DNA of 64,000 nucleotides from Isochrysis galbana. Taxonomy: Eukaryota; Haptophyta; Isochrysidales; Isochrysidaceae. Positions 7,852-17,160 of this stretch are shown in pieces. How positions within the stretch are numbered: the stretch's first letter is position 1; the number at the start of each line of letters is the position of its first letter. The position numbers were made by a program, and so were the translations under genes. Under the pieces are notes generated by a model that saw only the letters and a program-made list of their open reading frames with translations, was not told the origin of the DNA and made no database searches. Where the stretch lies: NCBI GenBank assembly GCA_018136815.1, contig CM030932.1:6424407-6488406 (forward strand), in the 5' to 3' direction.

Positions 7852-10533
7852 CTACGTATGTTGACGCTCTCGCGCAATGCCAACAAGTTGACGTAGATTA
7901 ATGGGGCGAAAGCCCTTTATGTCGCCGTGCCTTGCGTACACAAGCTCCTTGTCGGTGTCCAAGTACACATTGACTCCACCAAAGGAAAAGATTTGTTTGC
8001 CCTCGTGTCGGGCACTTAGCGGCATGAAGATGATGTCTTGAGATGAGGCAAGCTGCTCCAACATCTCTCGTAGAGTGGGCTCTCCGTCGGCTCGAGCCCG
8101 TCGTGGACCAGCCTCATGTTGTCCAGCAGCGTCATGCGGGTGCAATCTTGCTGGTGCGCTGTCGGGCGGTGGCGGCGGAGGCGCATCTGCCTCGTCCTCA
8201 TCTGCGTCCCCGCTCCAGGCGAAGGATGTATCCATATTCGGTTGAACTATGTTTATTGACGGATCCTCTGGAAGGGGCGGCAATCTCCCATCTAAAGCAG
8301 CATTCAGAAGATCGAGAGCTTGGTTGAGCATCTCGATCACAGCGGAGTCATGAAGCAGCGCGGGCGCGCCGCGTCGAAGGAATGACTTCCAGCCAGAGTA
8401 CCAGTGGCCCACTTCGTCGAAATCGGCGCTTTGTGAGAGCCATTCATGCAACGTGTACAGCCAACGAGGGAAAAAAAAGCGAAGCGTGAGTTGTGAGACA
8501 AGTCCATTGGGAATATGCTCGGACCAAGCGAAGAGTGCGCGCAAAGGTGAAAGATTCTGCTCGGCGGGGTTCACTTCGAAGCCGATCATAGACTCGGAAA
8601 GCTTGGGGATTATAGATCGCATCACCAAGGCACGCCAGCTGTGAGTGTCGAAAATGTCGCGCCATGGTGCGACCAAGGCGGCGGCCGCACGCGCCGCTTC
8701 AGGAGCGCCTGGGGGCAGCTCTGCTAGCGCGGAAGCAAGCCTGTGCCTCACCTGGGGGAAGAGCATTCGAAGTCCAGGTGCGGGCAGCAGAGGTGCCCAC
8801 GGCAGGAGCCACGTATGCAAGGCATTCGAATTCGCAACAACGACGCTTCCATCATAGTCCAACTCCCGCAGCGAGGGTCGTGGAGCCCACTCGCTGACTT
8901 CTCTGAACAGCCTCGGTAAGATCTGCCCCGCGATAATTTCGCCTAGGACTGTGGATGGGAAGAGTGGGCGCCAGGTGCCAAGGAGTTCGGTCGCAGCAAA
9001 AACATCACGAGCGGACCATTCATTTGCGAGCGCGGATCGGATCGGTGGGAGAATGATGGTGAAGATGAGTGCTCCGAAAGAATTGTTCGCGGCTGACGAC
9101 TCAGTTGTCCCCGTAATAGGGCCAGAAAGTGCGCGTTCCCATCGCATGAAGAGTTGCACTGCGAGTGTTGGCTGTGAAAGTGGTCGCCACCCTGCCATGC
9201 GAGCGCGGAAGATTGGAATGGCTACGGACACGGCAGCCTCATGCAAGGCGTACTCGTCCCATTCCCTGGGGTGCGCACGGCGCAACGCGTCCCACAGTGC
9301 CGCCCATTCGGAGAGGGCTACGTCAACTCCTTCATCATCTGGAGCCGGGTCGGCCGCCGCCCCATTCGCGGAGATGTTGGCAATACGAAGGCGGCGGCGA
9401 ATCATGGCCGCACGATCCACGCATCGCGATAAGGCTGCGCGGACCTCCTCAAGAGACTCGAGCCGCGCAATAGTCTGCTTGGCGGCAGATTCGTGGGCAT
9501 CCAACTTGTCCGTGTACTGACGAAGCGCATCCTTCTCAGCCCGCAGTCTACGATACTGCTTCTTAAGGTCCACCTCGGCAAGGCCTACTAGCATCCGAAT
9601 ATTGTGCCTGAGTTCTGGAAGCATGCCTGCTTGCTCGGCTGACTGCCGGCTGCTGCAATCGTTTGGAGGGGCACTCGTGTTCACCTCCGTGAGCGAGGCG
9701 TGTACTCGCGCTTGGGGCCCACGCAGGTCGAGCACGGTGGTCGAGTCCAACCCATCCGACTTAGACCCAGGCGCCTTGGCGACTGCCTCCCACTCTTGCA
9801 TCAGCTCATTGGTTGTCCGCACACGAAGTGTTCGTCGCTCGCCTTTACGCCAGGTCTTAGCCTTTCGTGGGGATTGGGTGACTCCGGTATCACCGGCTCC
9901 AGTATCGCTGCCACCATCGGCGTCTGCGCCAGGAATCTGTTCTCCGTGCAAGATGCGTGCCTGCTGTAACTTGGCCTTTGCCGTAGTCTCCTTGAAGCCA
10001 CCATACCCAAGGCCCATGCTGTTCGGCCGAAGCTTTTGCTCGAGCGGATTGACCACGCCGTGCCCACTCTTGCCGAGACCAGTCCCTGCTTTCCAACCCA
10101 TTTTCGCGAGGAGCTTCGAGCCAATGCCTTTGGAGTGGGCCTCAAAATTCGCAAACTCCCGATCAACCTTCTCCAATGGTGACACCCGAGCAGGCGCACA
10201 ACCGAGCCCACTGCTACCTAGCCCCGTGCGCGCTCCGCTTGGGCCAAGCCCGCCTTTGCCGCCGAGGCTAGCCGCGGCCGCGCTGACTGACAGGCTGGCT
10301 GGCGGGTGCTCTCCCGCTTTCGACGTCGCGGTAGCCAACGCTGCCTTGGCAAACATGACCGGCTTGGCAGCAAGAGGCCGCTTGTCGCGCTTAGGCTCCC
10401 GCTTATCCCGCTCGCCGTCCGACGAGTCGTCCCCTGCGAAGACACCAAGGTAGTCGGCGTCGCCACGTCCACGCTTACCGTGCCTCTTGCCTTCCAGCAT
10501 CCCGCCGCCCTCCTCGTCCGAGCTCGACGACAT
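7852..10533 (-). CDS. TFIP11: TFIP11/Ntr1-like G-patch spliceosome disassembly factor
   Basis: A single-exon gene for 893 residues. In yeast and animals this protein recruits and activates the DEAH helicase Prp43/DHX15 to take apart the intron-lariat spliceosome. Seen here are an acidic/basic N-terminus starting MSSSSDEEGG; a clear G-patch at ~134-178 (KGIG, then LLAKMGWKAGTGLGKSGHG, ending GLGYGG); a central predicted helical region (~360-800) of the GCFC type rich in Trp, Leu and Arg; and a C-terminal block with LREMLEQLASSQDIIFMP and FGGVNVYLDTD, which matches the conserved tail of tuftelin-interacting proteins. The frame is open 52 codons upstream, but the ATG at 10533 gives the usual start. 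In an intron-containing genome with atypical donors, it is a core splicing factor. Confidence 0.88.
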   Translation of the reverse strand: MSSSSDEEGGGMLEGKRHGKRGRGDADYLGVFAGDDSSDGERDKREPKRDKRPLAAKPVMFAKAALATATSKAGEHPPASLSVSAAAASLGGKGGLGPSGARTGLGSSGLGCAPARVSPLEKVDREFANFEAHSKGIGSKLLAKMGWKAGTGLGKSGHGVVNPLEQKLRPNSMGLGYGGFKETTAKAKLQQARILHGEQIPGADADGGSDTGAGDTGVTQSPRKAKTWRKGERRTLRVRTTNELMQEWEAVAKAPGSKSDGLDSTTVLDLRGPQARVHASLTEVNTSAPPNDCSSRQSAEQAGMLPELRHNIRMLVGLAEVDLKKQYRRLRAEKDALRQYTDKLDAHESAAKQTIARLESLEEVRAALSRCVDRAAMIRRRLRIANISANGAAADPAPDDEGVDVALSEWAALWDALRRAHPREWDEYALHEAAVSVAIPIFRARMAGWRPLSQPTLAVQLFMRWERALSGPITGTTESSAANNSFGALIFTIILPPIRSALANEWSARDVFAATELLGTWRPLFPSTVLGEIIAGQILPRLFREVSEWAPRPSLRELDYDGSVVVANSNALHTWLLPWAPLLPAPGLRMLFPQVRHRLASALAELPPGAPEAARAAAALVAPWRDIFDTHSWRALVMRSIIPKLSESMIGFEVNPAEQNLSPLRALFAWSEHIPNGLVSQLTLRFFFPRWLYTLHEWLSQSADFDEVGHWYSGWKSFLRRGAPALLHDSAVIEMLNQALDLLNAALDGRLPPLPEDPSINIVQPNMDTSFAWSGDADEDEADAPPPPPPDSAPARLHPHDAAGQHEAGPRRARADGEPTLREMLEQLASSQDIIFMPLSARHEGKQIFSFGGVNVYLDTDKELVYARHGDIKGFRPINLRQLVGIARERQHT

Positions 10534-10715
10534 ACCGACGAGAGGGGCAGCGAGAGGCGAGCGGCGCGCCGACCGGCGCGCCCAGGTCGGCGCGGCGCTC
10601 GCACCGCACAATGACAGGTACCCGCTCCTACTACTATCAAGTCTACTTTCTATTAGATAGTAGGTGTTTAGCCCCAACCCACAACCCATTGGGGCTCAGT
10701 GATAGATAGCAGGAT

Positions 10716-10960
10716 TGTGTAGATGTCAGAGTTTTCTTGTTGTCCTAGTTGAATCCTAGTGCTGAGTGAGGGACCGTGCCTCATCGGCAACGGAGCCCCT
10801 ACCCCGCGATGGGGGTGTGCGCGGTTGGTGCATGGCTCGTCCGGTGTATGTGGCTAGGGATGCTAGATGCTAGCCAACAAGACCACTTCCTCTCTCACAA
10901 GACTACAATTTCTAACGTGGTACCCCCGCCGAGAGACCACTCCGACTCCGAGTGCACTCC
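10716..10960 (-). repeat. Repeat family D, inverted copy
   Basis: On the minus strand it reads 'ccactcatac'-type flank, 'ggcgggggtaccacgttag', 'tgtagtcttg', 'acatacaccggacgagccat', 'ggctccgttgccgatgag' and 'cctagtgctgagtgaggg' in reverse order. It matches 54085-54297 and 26950-27150. Confidence 0.7.
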
Positions 10961-11424
10961 AACTTCTGCAACACTAGCGCGCTCGACGACGACGCTCAAG
11001 GGTGTAACACCACAACGAATAGACTCGACAAATTCGTTTAAAATCTCTTCTTCGACTCAGCGGCCGCCGACCGGGCCACACAATCCTCCAAGTGGTGGGA
11101 CCTCGACCGCATGGCCCATGGCCAAATCACTCAACAACTTCAGTGATAGCCACAGCCAGAACAGCTCGCATCCGATAGTTCAAGGGTGGCAAAACAACAA
11201 ATCCACATCGAATGACTCCAAACTCAAACTCCATCCCTCAGCTATTCTTGGAACCCTTGAGGCTTCGGGACGCTCAGGGTCGTCACTCGTGTCCGTCACA
11301 TCGACCACAACGAGGCGCATCGAATCTCCCCGGGCGGCACCGGGCTGCCAGGTCGTTGCCAGCCGCAACGGCGTTTCAAAGTCGAGCAACTCAAGCAAGG
11401 AGCAAGGAAGCCCCCATTGCTGCT
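10961..11424. other. Stretch without a recognised gene
   Basis: A Ser/Thr-rich frame stays open on the plus strand across this stretch, but it begins inside repeat family D and has no recognisable domain. I see no convincing gene or repeat boundary. Confidence 0.3.
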
Positions 11425-11832
11425 ATGGACCCCACCCCCTCCGCGGATGCCCCGGCCGCCAGCGCCGCCTCCCTCCTCAGCGCCAGCGATTCCGCGCTCC
11501 TGTGGGCCGCCCGCCTCGGCACAGACTCGGCCGGCCTCACCGCCACGTCTCGCTCCGCGCACGGCATCCGTCTCGACTCCCTTTCACCCGCTCAGCGCGC
11601 CGCCGTCGACTCCAGCGTGCCCCGCGCGCTAGCACAAGCCAGGCACGCCCCCGCCCGCAGCACGCCCACCCGCGACCTCGCCACCCGCCCCGCCGCCCTC
11701 TTTATTTATCTGCGACGGTTTCGGCCCGCACTCCACGCCGCGTCTCCCACCGACGGCGCGACGTACCATTTCGAAGCAGTCGACGAGTTCACGTCCCCGT
11801 GTCCCCGTCGATGTACGCTTGGTTGTCTATAG
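11425..11832 (+). CDS. Ala/Ser-rich hypothetical open frame (doubtful)
   Basis: An ATG-started frame of 135 residues, Ala/Ser/Arg-rich, beginning MDPTPSADAPAASAAS. It is open in a GC-rich stretch where long frames arise by chance and shows no known domain. The less repetitive second half (FIYLRRFRPALHAAS, YHFEAVDEFTSP) is the only hint of real coding. It could be an exon of an accessory gene or nothing. Confidence 0.22.
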   Translation: MDPTPSADAPAASAASLLSASDSALLWAARLGTDSAGLTATSRSAHGIRLDSLSPAQRAAVDSSVPRALAQARHAPARSTPTRDLATRPAALFIYLRRFRPALHAASPTDGATYHFEAVDEFTSPCPRRCTLGCL

Positions 11833-12119
11833 TTACCTGTGGGCATAGTTGTTGCGTCAGCTCGCGAGCTCGCAGGGTTTTGGAGCTTACACTGATATCA
11901 GTACCTTGTATCAGCTTGCAAGCTGCAACAACAAAACTGACGTCCTAAAAACAAAACTGCCGGCGCCGCGCCGCCGCTAATGCCTTGCCACGCTCGCGAG
12001 GGGACTACAGCCACAGAGTGCGAGCGATGCGCAATGGGAGTATGCGAGTGCAATTGAACCTCCACCTCACTCTCACTCTCCAGAAGTGGGAGGATCTGCA
12101 CAGTAATCCACTGGGGCAA

Positions 12120-13115
12120 GAATCCTCAAAAATGGGGCGTTGATGATAATCTGACAGAGCCCAGCCCACTCCCTGCTACAGATCCAAAAAAGACGCTCGC
12201 CCAGGAAAGACCTTCATCGGATACCAAAAAAACTCCCAACGGCTTCGAACCGCGCACTTCTGGCGACCTGCACATACGTGAACTTCGATGAGCCACTACG
12301 ACCAGAACTTCGACAGAATGCAACTAACCAAACCAAGTACTTTTGTCTTCTAGGCGGCCCCGCCCTCCTGCATCATTCTGTCATGAGTTCTTTCTCCCAG
12401 TTTCTGGAGGGTAGCCGAGCAGAGCGGAGCGCAGCGGCCTCGCTCGCAGGGGTATGCAGAGCTCTGAGGCCTGCGGCCTGCGGTCGTACGTACTGGTACT
12501 AGTACTACTACAACTAAAAGTAAAAAGTAAAAATATCGCTATGTTGTCGTTTTAATTCTATCTGTTAGCTGAGAGGTGATATCAGTGATCTGCCTCAATT
12601 GAGCTCTTACTAATATCAGAAAGCTGATATTAGTACTGATACAACAACTATGCCTGTGGGAGGCTCTCATTGTCGATTTTGAGCCAAAATTGGAGGTATT
12701 CCTTGTCAACATTCCCGAACGTGCGAAGGGTCTGGAACTGCGAAAGCTCTCTCCCCTCTCTCCCCTCCCGCTTTCCCCCGAGTGCTTCCTTGAGTTTCCG
12801 ACCCCCTTTACGTCTGCTATTCTCCCGCGCGTCCCCCCCCCCCCCCGCGCGTGACGTTTTCCCTTCGGTGTCCCGAATACGCTCTGCGCCGCATCGCTCG
12901 AGCGCCCTCCGTGCCCCTCCCGTCTGCTCCCGTCCTCGTCCTCGTGCCACAGTGCTCTGTGATGGCCAAGAGTGCGCCCACACCGTTTGTCCTGTCCCCA
13001 CGTGCTCCCTCTGTCCCCCATAGCTCATTCTTAATGCCTCACGTGGGCCAAACTTCTCATGTGCTATGTCTCACCTCCCACCCACACCAAGTCACTCCAC
13101 GGCCATAGCTCCACC
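12120..13115. other. Intergenic stretch without a supported gene
   Basis: It contains a tRNA-like segment with a following T-run (12215-12305, minus), palindromic 'gctgatattagtactgatac' sequence near 12620-12645, and a pyrimidine-rich tract with a poly-C run (12834-12846). Open frames here are low-complexity Ser/Pro/Arg runs and are not credible genes. Confidence 0.4.
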
Positions 13116-13119
13116 AAGC

Positions 13120-13225
13120 TCACCACAAGAAGAGTGGGTGGTTCCTCCCCCATGGCGGGGGAGGAGTGGAGAGAGGGGGGGGCTCGTGCCCCCCCATGGG
13201 TGAACCAAGTATAAACATAGTTCCG
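13120..13225 (-). repeat. Family A 5'-end fragment, inverted
   Basis: On the minus strand it reads 'tttatacttggttcacccat', 'gggggggcacgagccccc' and then the 'ggaggaaccaccca' block, the same order as the starts at 6207, 17161 and 47299. Only ~105 bp remain. Confidence 0.65.
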
Positions 13226-13315
13226 TCATACAGTATACAGTCATCAGTGGTGGTAAATGAACGCTTTTCTCCTTGTGCTCTTCTTCAATGAAAGAGACGA
13301 ACCACCACCGTAAGA

Positions 13316-13420
13316 GGTGGAGGAGACTGGGTTGAACTGCCAACTCTGATTGATCGAGAAGCCCGTTATTTTTGTGGAACCGAGGAAAGATTTCCCCTCG
13401 TGTCTTCGACAAGCCACCAG
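13316..13420 (+). repeat. Repeat family M, copy 1
   Basis: A 'ggaggagactgggtt' stretch is followed by 'ttgatcgagaagccc', 'atttttgtgg' and 'gaaagatttcccctcgt'. The same series occurs at 20878-20975. Confidence 0.5.
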
Positions 13421-13559
13421 CTCGAATTTATACGAAACCGCCTACCAACAAAAGAACGGATGCACTGTCGTACTCAACAAACGGCCCGACCGAACCAACA
13501 GAGCAGTGAGTTCCACTCAACATGTACAATAAGCATATGCGGGTCAGGTGCTCACATGC

Positions 13560-13600
13560 GCACGCGCGCGCGCACATGCACACACACACACACACACCAA
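13560..13600. repeat. Alternating purine-pyrimidine microsatellite
   Basis: A (CG)n/(CA)n run lies about 25 bp beyond the stop codon of the minus-strand vWA-protein gene. Such tracts can adopt Z-DNA. No further claim is made. Confidence 0.6.
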
Positions 13601-13622
13601 CCAAGAGAGTCGCGGCCATCGC

Positions 13623-15551
13623 TCAAGCTTCAACCATTTCAAATCCGTCCTTCTCGAACCGGTAACCTGCGAGAGCTCCCTTGGATACTGCGCTGAGAGC
13701 GAGCCGAACAGCATCGAACGCGTCGTCATCGAGAGCCGCTCTGACGGTCTGCGCCGGTGTCGGGCCTTGTCGCACTACACGCATCACTATGCTCCCGTCG
13801 GGCAAGATCTCCTCCACCTCCTCCTCCTCGCCGACCAAGTCCGCACCGGTCAAGATGAGCTTAAGCAAAGCAGGCGAGAAGCCGGAAAGCATCTGGACAT
13901 TCGGCTCTTGCGCAACGGCCGGAAAGCCGAACGTGTCGCCGCGCAGGTTCCAGAAGATTATTCTTGGCGCTGCATATGGCTCACCGCACACGAAGCGCCC
14001 CGCCTGCTCGAAGCGGCGGCGCAGCCGGCGTAGGTGCGTCTCCCAAAAGGGCTGGCCTTCATGCCGCCGAGAAGCGTCCATGCTCTGGTCAAACTGCATG
14101 TCTGAAAAGACGATCAGATCCGGAAGCTCGTCGGGCTTCAACCTATGTGACGCGGCGACCTCAAGGATCCGTTCGCACGCTGCCTCAAGATTTGTGGATC
14201 CGCCCCAAGGCGCCTTGACGGTCTTCTGCACCTTCTCGAAGATCGAGTTGCAGTCGCTCAAGTCCACCCAGCTTGGCTTTGACTCGAAAGTGAGGATGCG
14301 ATTGCAGAATGCGGGCGCCGCCAGCTCAGCGGTCAGGAGCCCCAGACCAACTGCTGCCAAAATTGGCAAACCCATCATGGAGCCAGACACATCAACCAAC
14401 GGCACAAGCTTGCCGAGGTCGACGCCGCGTGGAAGGGCAGATCGCAGCTCATCCATGTTCGCGAGCGCCCCCTGCGCTTCGGCTGCCTCCGCCACCTTGG
14501 CGTCCTGCCCTGCTGCAGCATCGGCGAGGGCCTGCTTGACGCCAGCCTTCATGGATTCCCACTGGGCGTCGAGCAGGTCCAACTCAATGACGGACGGGGC
14601 CGAGCCAACCTTCAAGAGCTCGCGTACGATCTCGTGAGGTTGCAATTGCTTGCCCTGCAACTTGCCCTCCAGCATGGATTTGCGCAGAGCTTTGCGTGCG
14701 GCTACGCGGGCCTCGTTCTCGGGATGACGGTTGCCCGTCTCGATCATAAGGGCAGGCACTGGGACTTTCAAATGCTCGTTGAGGAAGGCCTTGCGATGCC
14801 GTTGGAGGCAGAGTGAGGGCACGCGTGCGAACTGGATCTCCGCCCATTTGTTAGCTGCCATCAGCACTTCCGTGGTGCCTAGAGCGCGGTTGCAGCGCGA
14901 GAGCAGCTGGCGGTACTTGCGACGGGAGGCGGCCACGTTGGCCTCGCCGAACATGTCGACTGCCATGCGGCGAGCCAGGCAGAGCTTGCGGTCCATAGAG
15001 CTGCCCTCGCGTGGCGCCCACTTGGACGCAAGCGAGAGCTTCGGCTTGCGGTCCTCAGACTTGGCAGCGGTGATCTCTGCATCGTCGGCTGCAAGCTGAG
15101 AGCAAAAGATGGATAAGGCTGCAGCCGCGATGGCCTCGTTCGCGCCGCGCTCGATGAGCAGCAACAGGTCCTTCCAGTAGCCGTAGAGCGGGAGGAGCTT
15201 GAGGGTTGCAATGACTGCGTCCTGGTCCAGCCGCTTGAGCAGCGCGTAGGTGCAGTCCTTCTCGCCCTTTCCCGCGCCACGGGTGGCCCTCGTCTGGAAC
15301 GCCAGCACAATCAAGTCGGCGAGAGCGTCGGGCTTCCCGTCGGCCTCCCTGAGCGCAGCGCCCACTAGCTCGTCGAGGATCTCGTCCGTCACACCACGCG
15401 TCAGCTTGAAGAAGAGGGCGACCAGCGCATCTTGCACGCCGGTGGCGGTGAGCTCCAGTGATCCGTTCTCACCGCGGCAGTACTCGTCCTCTCTCCGCGT
15501 CAGCTCGTCCATTGCGGCGACGAAAGCAGAGGAGGAAGGAGAAGAAGCCAT
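13623..15551 (-). CDS. DUF2828 protein with C-terminal von Willebrand A-type domain
   Basis: A single-exon gene for 642 residues. The N-terminal half is helical (e.g. LLKRLDQDAVIATLKLLPLY at ~104-123, then GYWKDLLLLIERG). This order, followed by 'RKYRQLLSRCNRAL' and 'MAANKWAEIQFARVPS', is characteristic of the DUF2828 family found in plants, slime moulds, fungi and some giant viruses, and related in layout to TROVE/Ro60 proteins. The C-terminal vWA-like fold carries the metal-site motif DVSGS at 387-391, and a later aspartate in LIVFSDMQFD fits the MIDAS pattern. The biochemical role of the family is not established; ring-like RNA binding by analogy with Ro60 is speculation. The ATG at 15551 is the first in frame. 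Confidence 0.85.
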   Translation of the reverse strand: MASSPSSSAFVAAMDELTRREDEYCRGENGSLELTATGVQDALVALFFKLTRGVTDEILDELVGAALREADGKPDALADLIVLAFQTRATRGAGKGEKDCTYALLKRLDQDAVIATLKLLPLYGYWKDLLLLIERGANEAIAAAALSIFCSQLAADDAEITAAKSEDRKPKLSLASKWAPREGSSMDRKLCLARRMAVDMFGEANVAASRRKYRQLLSRCNRALGTTEVLMAANKWAEIQFARVPSLCLQRHRKAFLNEHLKVPVPALMIETGNRHPENEARVAARKALRKSMLEGKLQGKQLQPHEIVRELLKVGSAPSVIELDLLDAQWESMKAGVKQALADAAAGQDAKVAEAAEAQGALANMDELRSALPRGVDLGKLVPLVDVSGSMMGLPILAAVGLGLLTAELAAPAFCNRILTFESKPSWVDLSDCNSIFEKVQKTVKAPWGGSTNLEAACERILEVAASHRLKPDELPDLIVFSDMQFDQSMDASRRHEGQPFWETHLRRLRRRFEQAGRFVCGEPYAAPRIIFWNLRGDTFGFPAVAQEPNVQMLSGFSPALLKLILTGADLVGEEEEVEEILPDGSIVMRVVRQGPTPAQTVRAALDDDAFDAVRLALSAVSKGALAGYRFEKDGFEMVEA

Positions 15552-15709
15552 CGCGTCGAGACTCTCAGTTCCAAGACCGTGACACGGATCGCCCGCTTAC
15601 GGACGCGGCACACGAAGTCCCCCGCCTGCTTACGACAGTAGTCGTTAGAAATTATAGTCTTGTAGGAGGTCGTGTTGGCTTGCATCCTAGATGTGAAAGT
15701 GAAAGACAG

Positions 15710-15795
15710 AAACAGCGTCTTTTTTCGGAGGCCAAAAACAGTGTTTTTCACCGTCTTTCAAACACCCTCCGTTTTTGCCACCGTTTTTCGACGGT
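15710..15795 (+). repeat. Repeat family F fragment
   Basis: It has 'gaggccaaaaacagtgtttttcac' and 'tttcaaacaccctccg', similar in order and composition to the family F copies at 21690 and 31305, but more diverged. Confidence 0.4.
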
Positions 15796-15828
15796 CGCGC
15801 GCGAGCGCTCGGAGGTGCAAGCAACTCC

Positions 15829-15966
15829 ATCACCACTTCCGCACTCGGATCCATCGATCCATCAGACACTCAGACACAAGACACAAGACACAAGACACAA
15901 GACACAAGACACAAGACACAAGACACAAGCAACTCCATTACGACTTCCGCACTTATTGGATCCATC
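15829..15966 (+). repeat. (GACACAA)8 minisatellite between duplicated flanks
   Basis: Eight perfect copies of GACACAA run from 15873 to 15928. They lie between two diverged copies of a ~38-bp stretch ('agcaactccatcaccacttc' before and 'agcaactccattacgacttc' after). The arrangement points to replication slippage after a local duplication. Confidence 0.85.
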
Positions 15967-16259
15967 GCCTCGTCCGCCATCCAATCATCTTCTGCGTCAC
16001 TGTCGTCGTCACTGTCCCACTTCGCAGATTGCTCACGGAGCTGCATGTGCATCGTCTCCTAACAATACACAATACAAATACAATACACAAGTTTGTCCGA
16101 GACCTGATGGCTCATTCGAGACCTATTGTTGCTCTGAATTGTGAATTGTGAATTGATTGCCCCGTAGATAGACCAGCCTACATGTGAAACACAGTCAAAC
16201 TTAAAAATAAAACAGCAAAAACAGAATTTTTTCCGTCGAAAGAAAACAGAAAAACAGTG

Positions 16260-16400
16260 GAAAAACAGATGTGTGTGTGTGGGGGGGGGGGCACGGCGGG
16301 GCGAGGGGCGGCCCGTGGCCCGTGTCGCGCTCCCTCCCTCCCTCCCTCCCTGCCCGCCTCCCTATCTGCCCGCCTCCCTGCTCCCTGCGCCCATGGTTTC
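16260..16400. repeat. G-run and (CCCT)n low-complexity tract
   Basis: It contains (GT)n followed by a run of ten G residues (16280s), then repeated 'ccctccctccct' and 'gcccgcctccct' words. No gene is supported between 16000 and 16550. Confidence 0.7.
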
Positions 16401-16552
16401 GTGTTTCGCTGCGAGAGGCGCGCATGAAGGCCATCGGTAAAATAATACAGGAGGGAGGCATCATAACATCATAGCCTCAGCAGGTCGATGAGGATGAGGT
16501 ATGAAAACGGTGAGAGATGAGCTTAGCGAATTTGTCCAGCTCACGAATTGGC

Positions 16553-17160
16553 ATGACCCATTGGGTCTGAGGGCAATGAGGAGGGAGCGAAGCCGGCGGT
16601 AGGCGCGGCGATGGGAACGACTTTGGGGACGAACGAAGCCCGTCAGCAGAGGAAGGCGGGCAGGCGGGCTTGGGCGAGGGCGAGGACGGCGGCGAAAGCG
16701 ACATCGAGCCAGCGGCGAGAGGCGAGGGCGAGTGAGAGGAGGGCTGTGTTGGCAGGGGCGGGCGAGGGAAGGAGGGATTGTAGGGTATGAGTGATAGACG
16801 AGAACGAGAGCGACGAGAACGAGAGCGACGGATGACGACTGACGACAGGACGACGGACACAGACGGCGGCGAAAGCGACATCGAGCCAGCGGCGAGAGGC
16901 GAGGGCGAGTGCAGGAAACACTCCGACTCTCGCCCCACGACTTTTCTCACGTAACTCGACTGAAATCAAACCCAAACACTCCGATCAAACCGCGACGGAC
17001 GACGATCAAAGGACGATCGGTCGGCGATCTCGTCTGGAACAGGAATCGCACCATAAATGCCATAAATAACGGAAACGAGGGGCAATCTTGCTACGCAGGA
17101 TTCGAAGAGACCTACCGAATAAGACGAGAGAAATGCGACGTGCCTAAGGGAGAGATACGA
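16553..17160 (+). repeat. Repeat family I, copy 1, left part
   Basis: It carries 'ctgagggcaatgagg', 'gcccgtcagcagaggaagg', 'gagccagcggcgagaggcg' (itself duplicated near 16700 and 16885), 'gacgactgacgacaggacg' and 'taagggagagatacga'. Its paralogue at 59752-60300 has the same order. The copy is interrupted at 17160 by the family A element and resumes at 18817. Confidence 0.75.

Noticed and set aside
9602..10453. 283-codon plus-strand frame opposite the TFIP11-like gene
   Set aside because: It is the antisense shadow of a GC-rich coding region; the minus strand has clear domain homology.
12215..12310. Possible tRNA gene on the minus strand (GGTTCGAAGCC followed by a T-run)
   Set aside because: A B box-like word and a terminator-like T-run are present, but the 3' acceptor strand has no complementary 5' partner and the T-stem has mismatches. 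At best it is a decayed tRNA or a tRNA-derived SINE end.
13681..14637. 318-codon plus-strand frame opposite the vWA-protein gene
   Set aside because: Antisense shadow; no homology-like features, whereas the minus strand shows the DUF2828/vWA layout.
15873..15928. CRISPR-like array
   Set aside because: The unit is 7 bp without spacers, so it is a minisatellite.
17092..17160. 'gcaggattcgaagag' as a tRNA or SINE B box
   Set aside because: It is part of family I and is 'gcaggattccaagag' in the other copy; no cloverleaf can be drawn.
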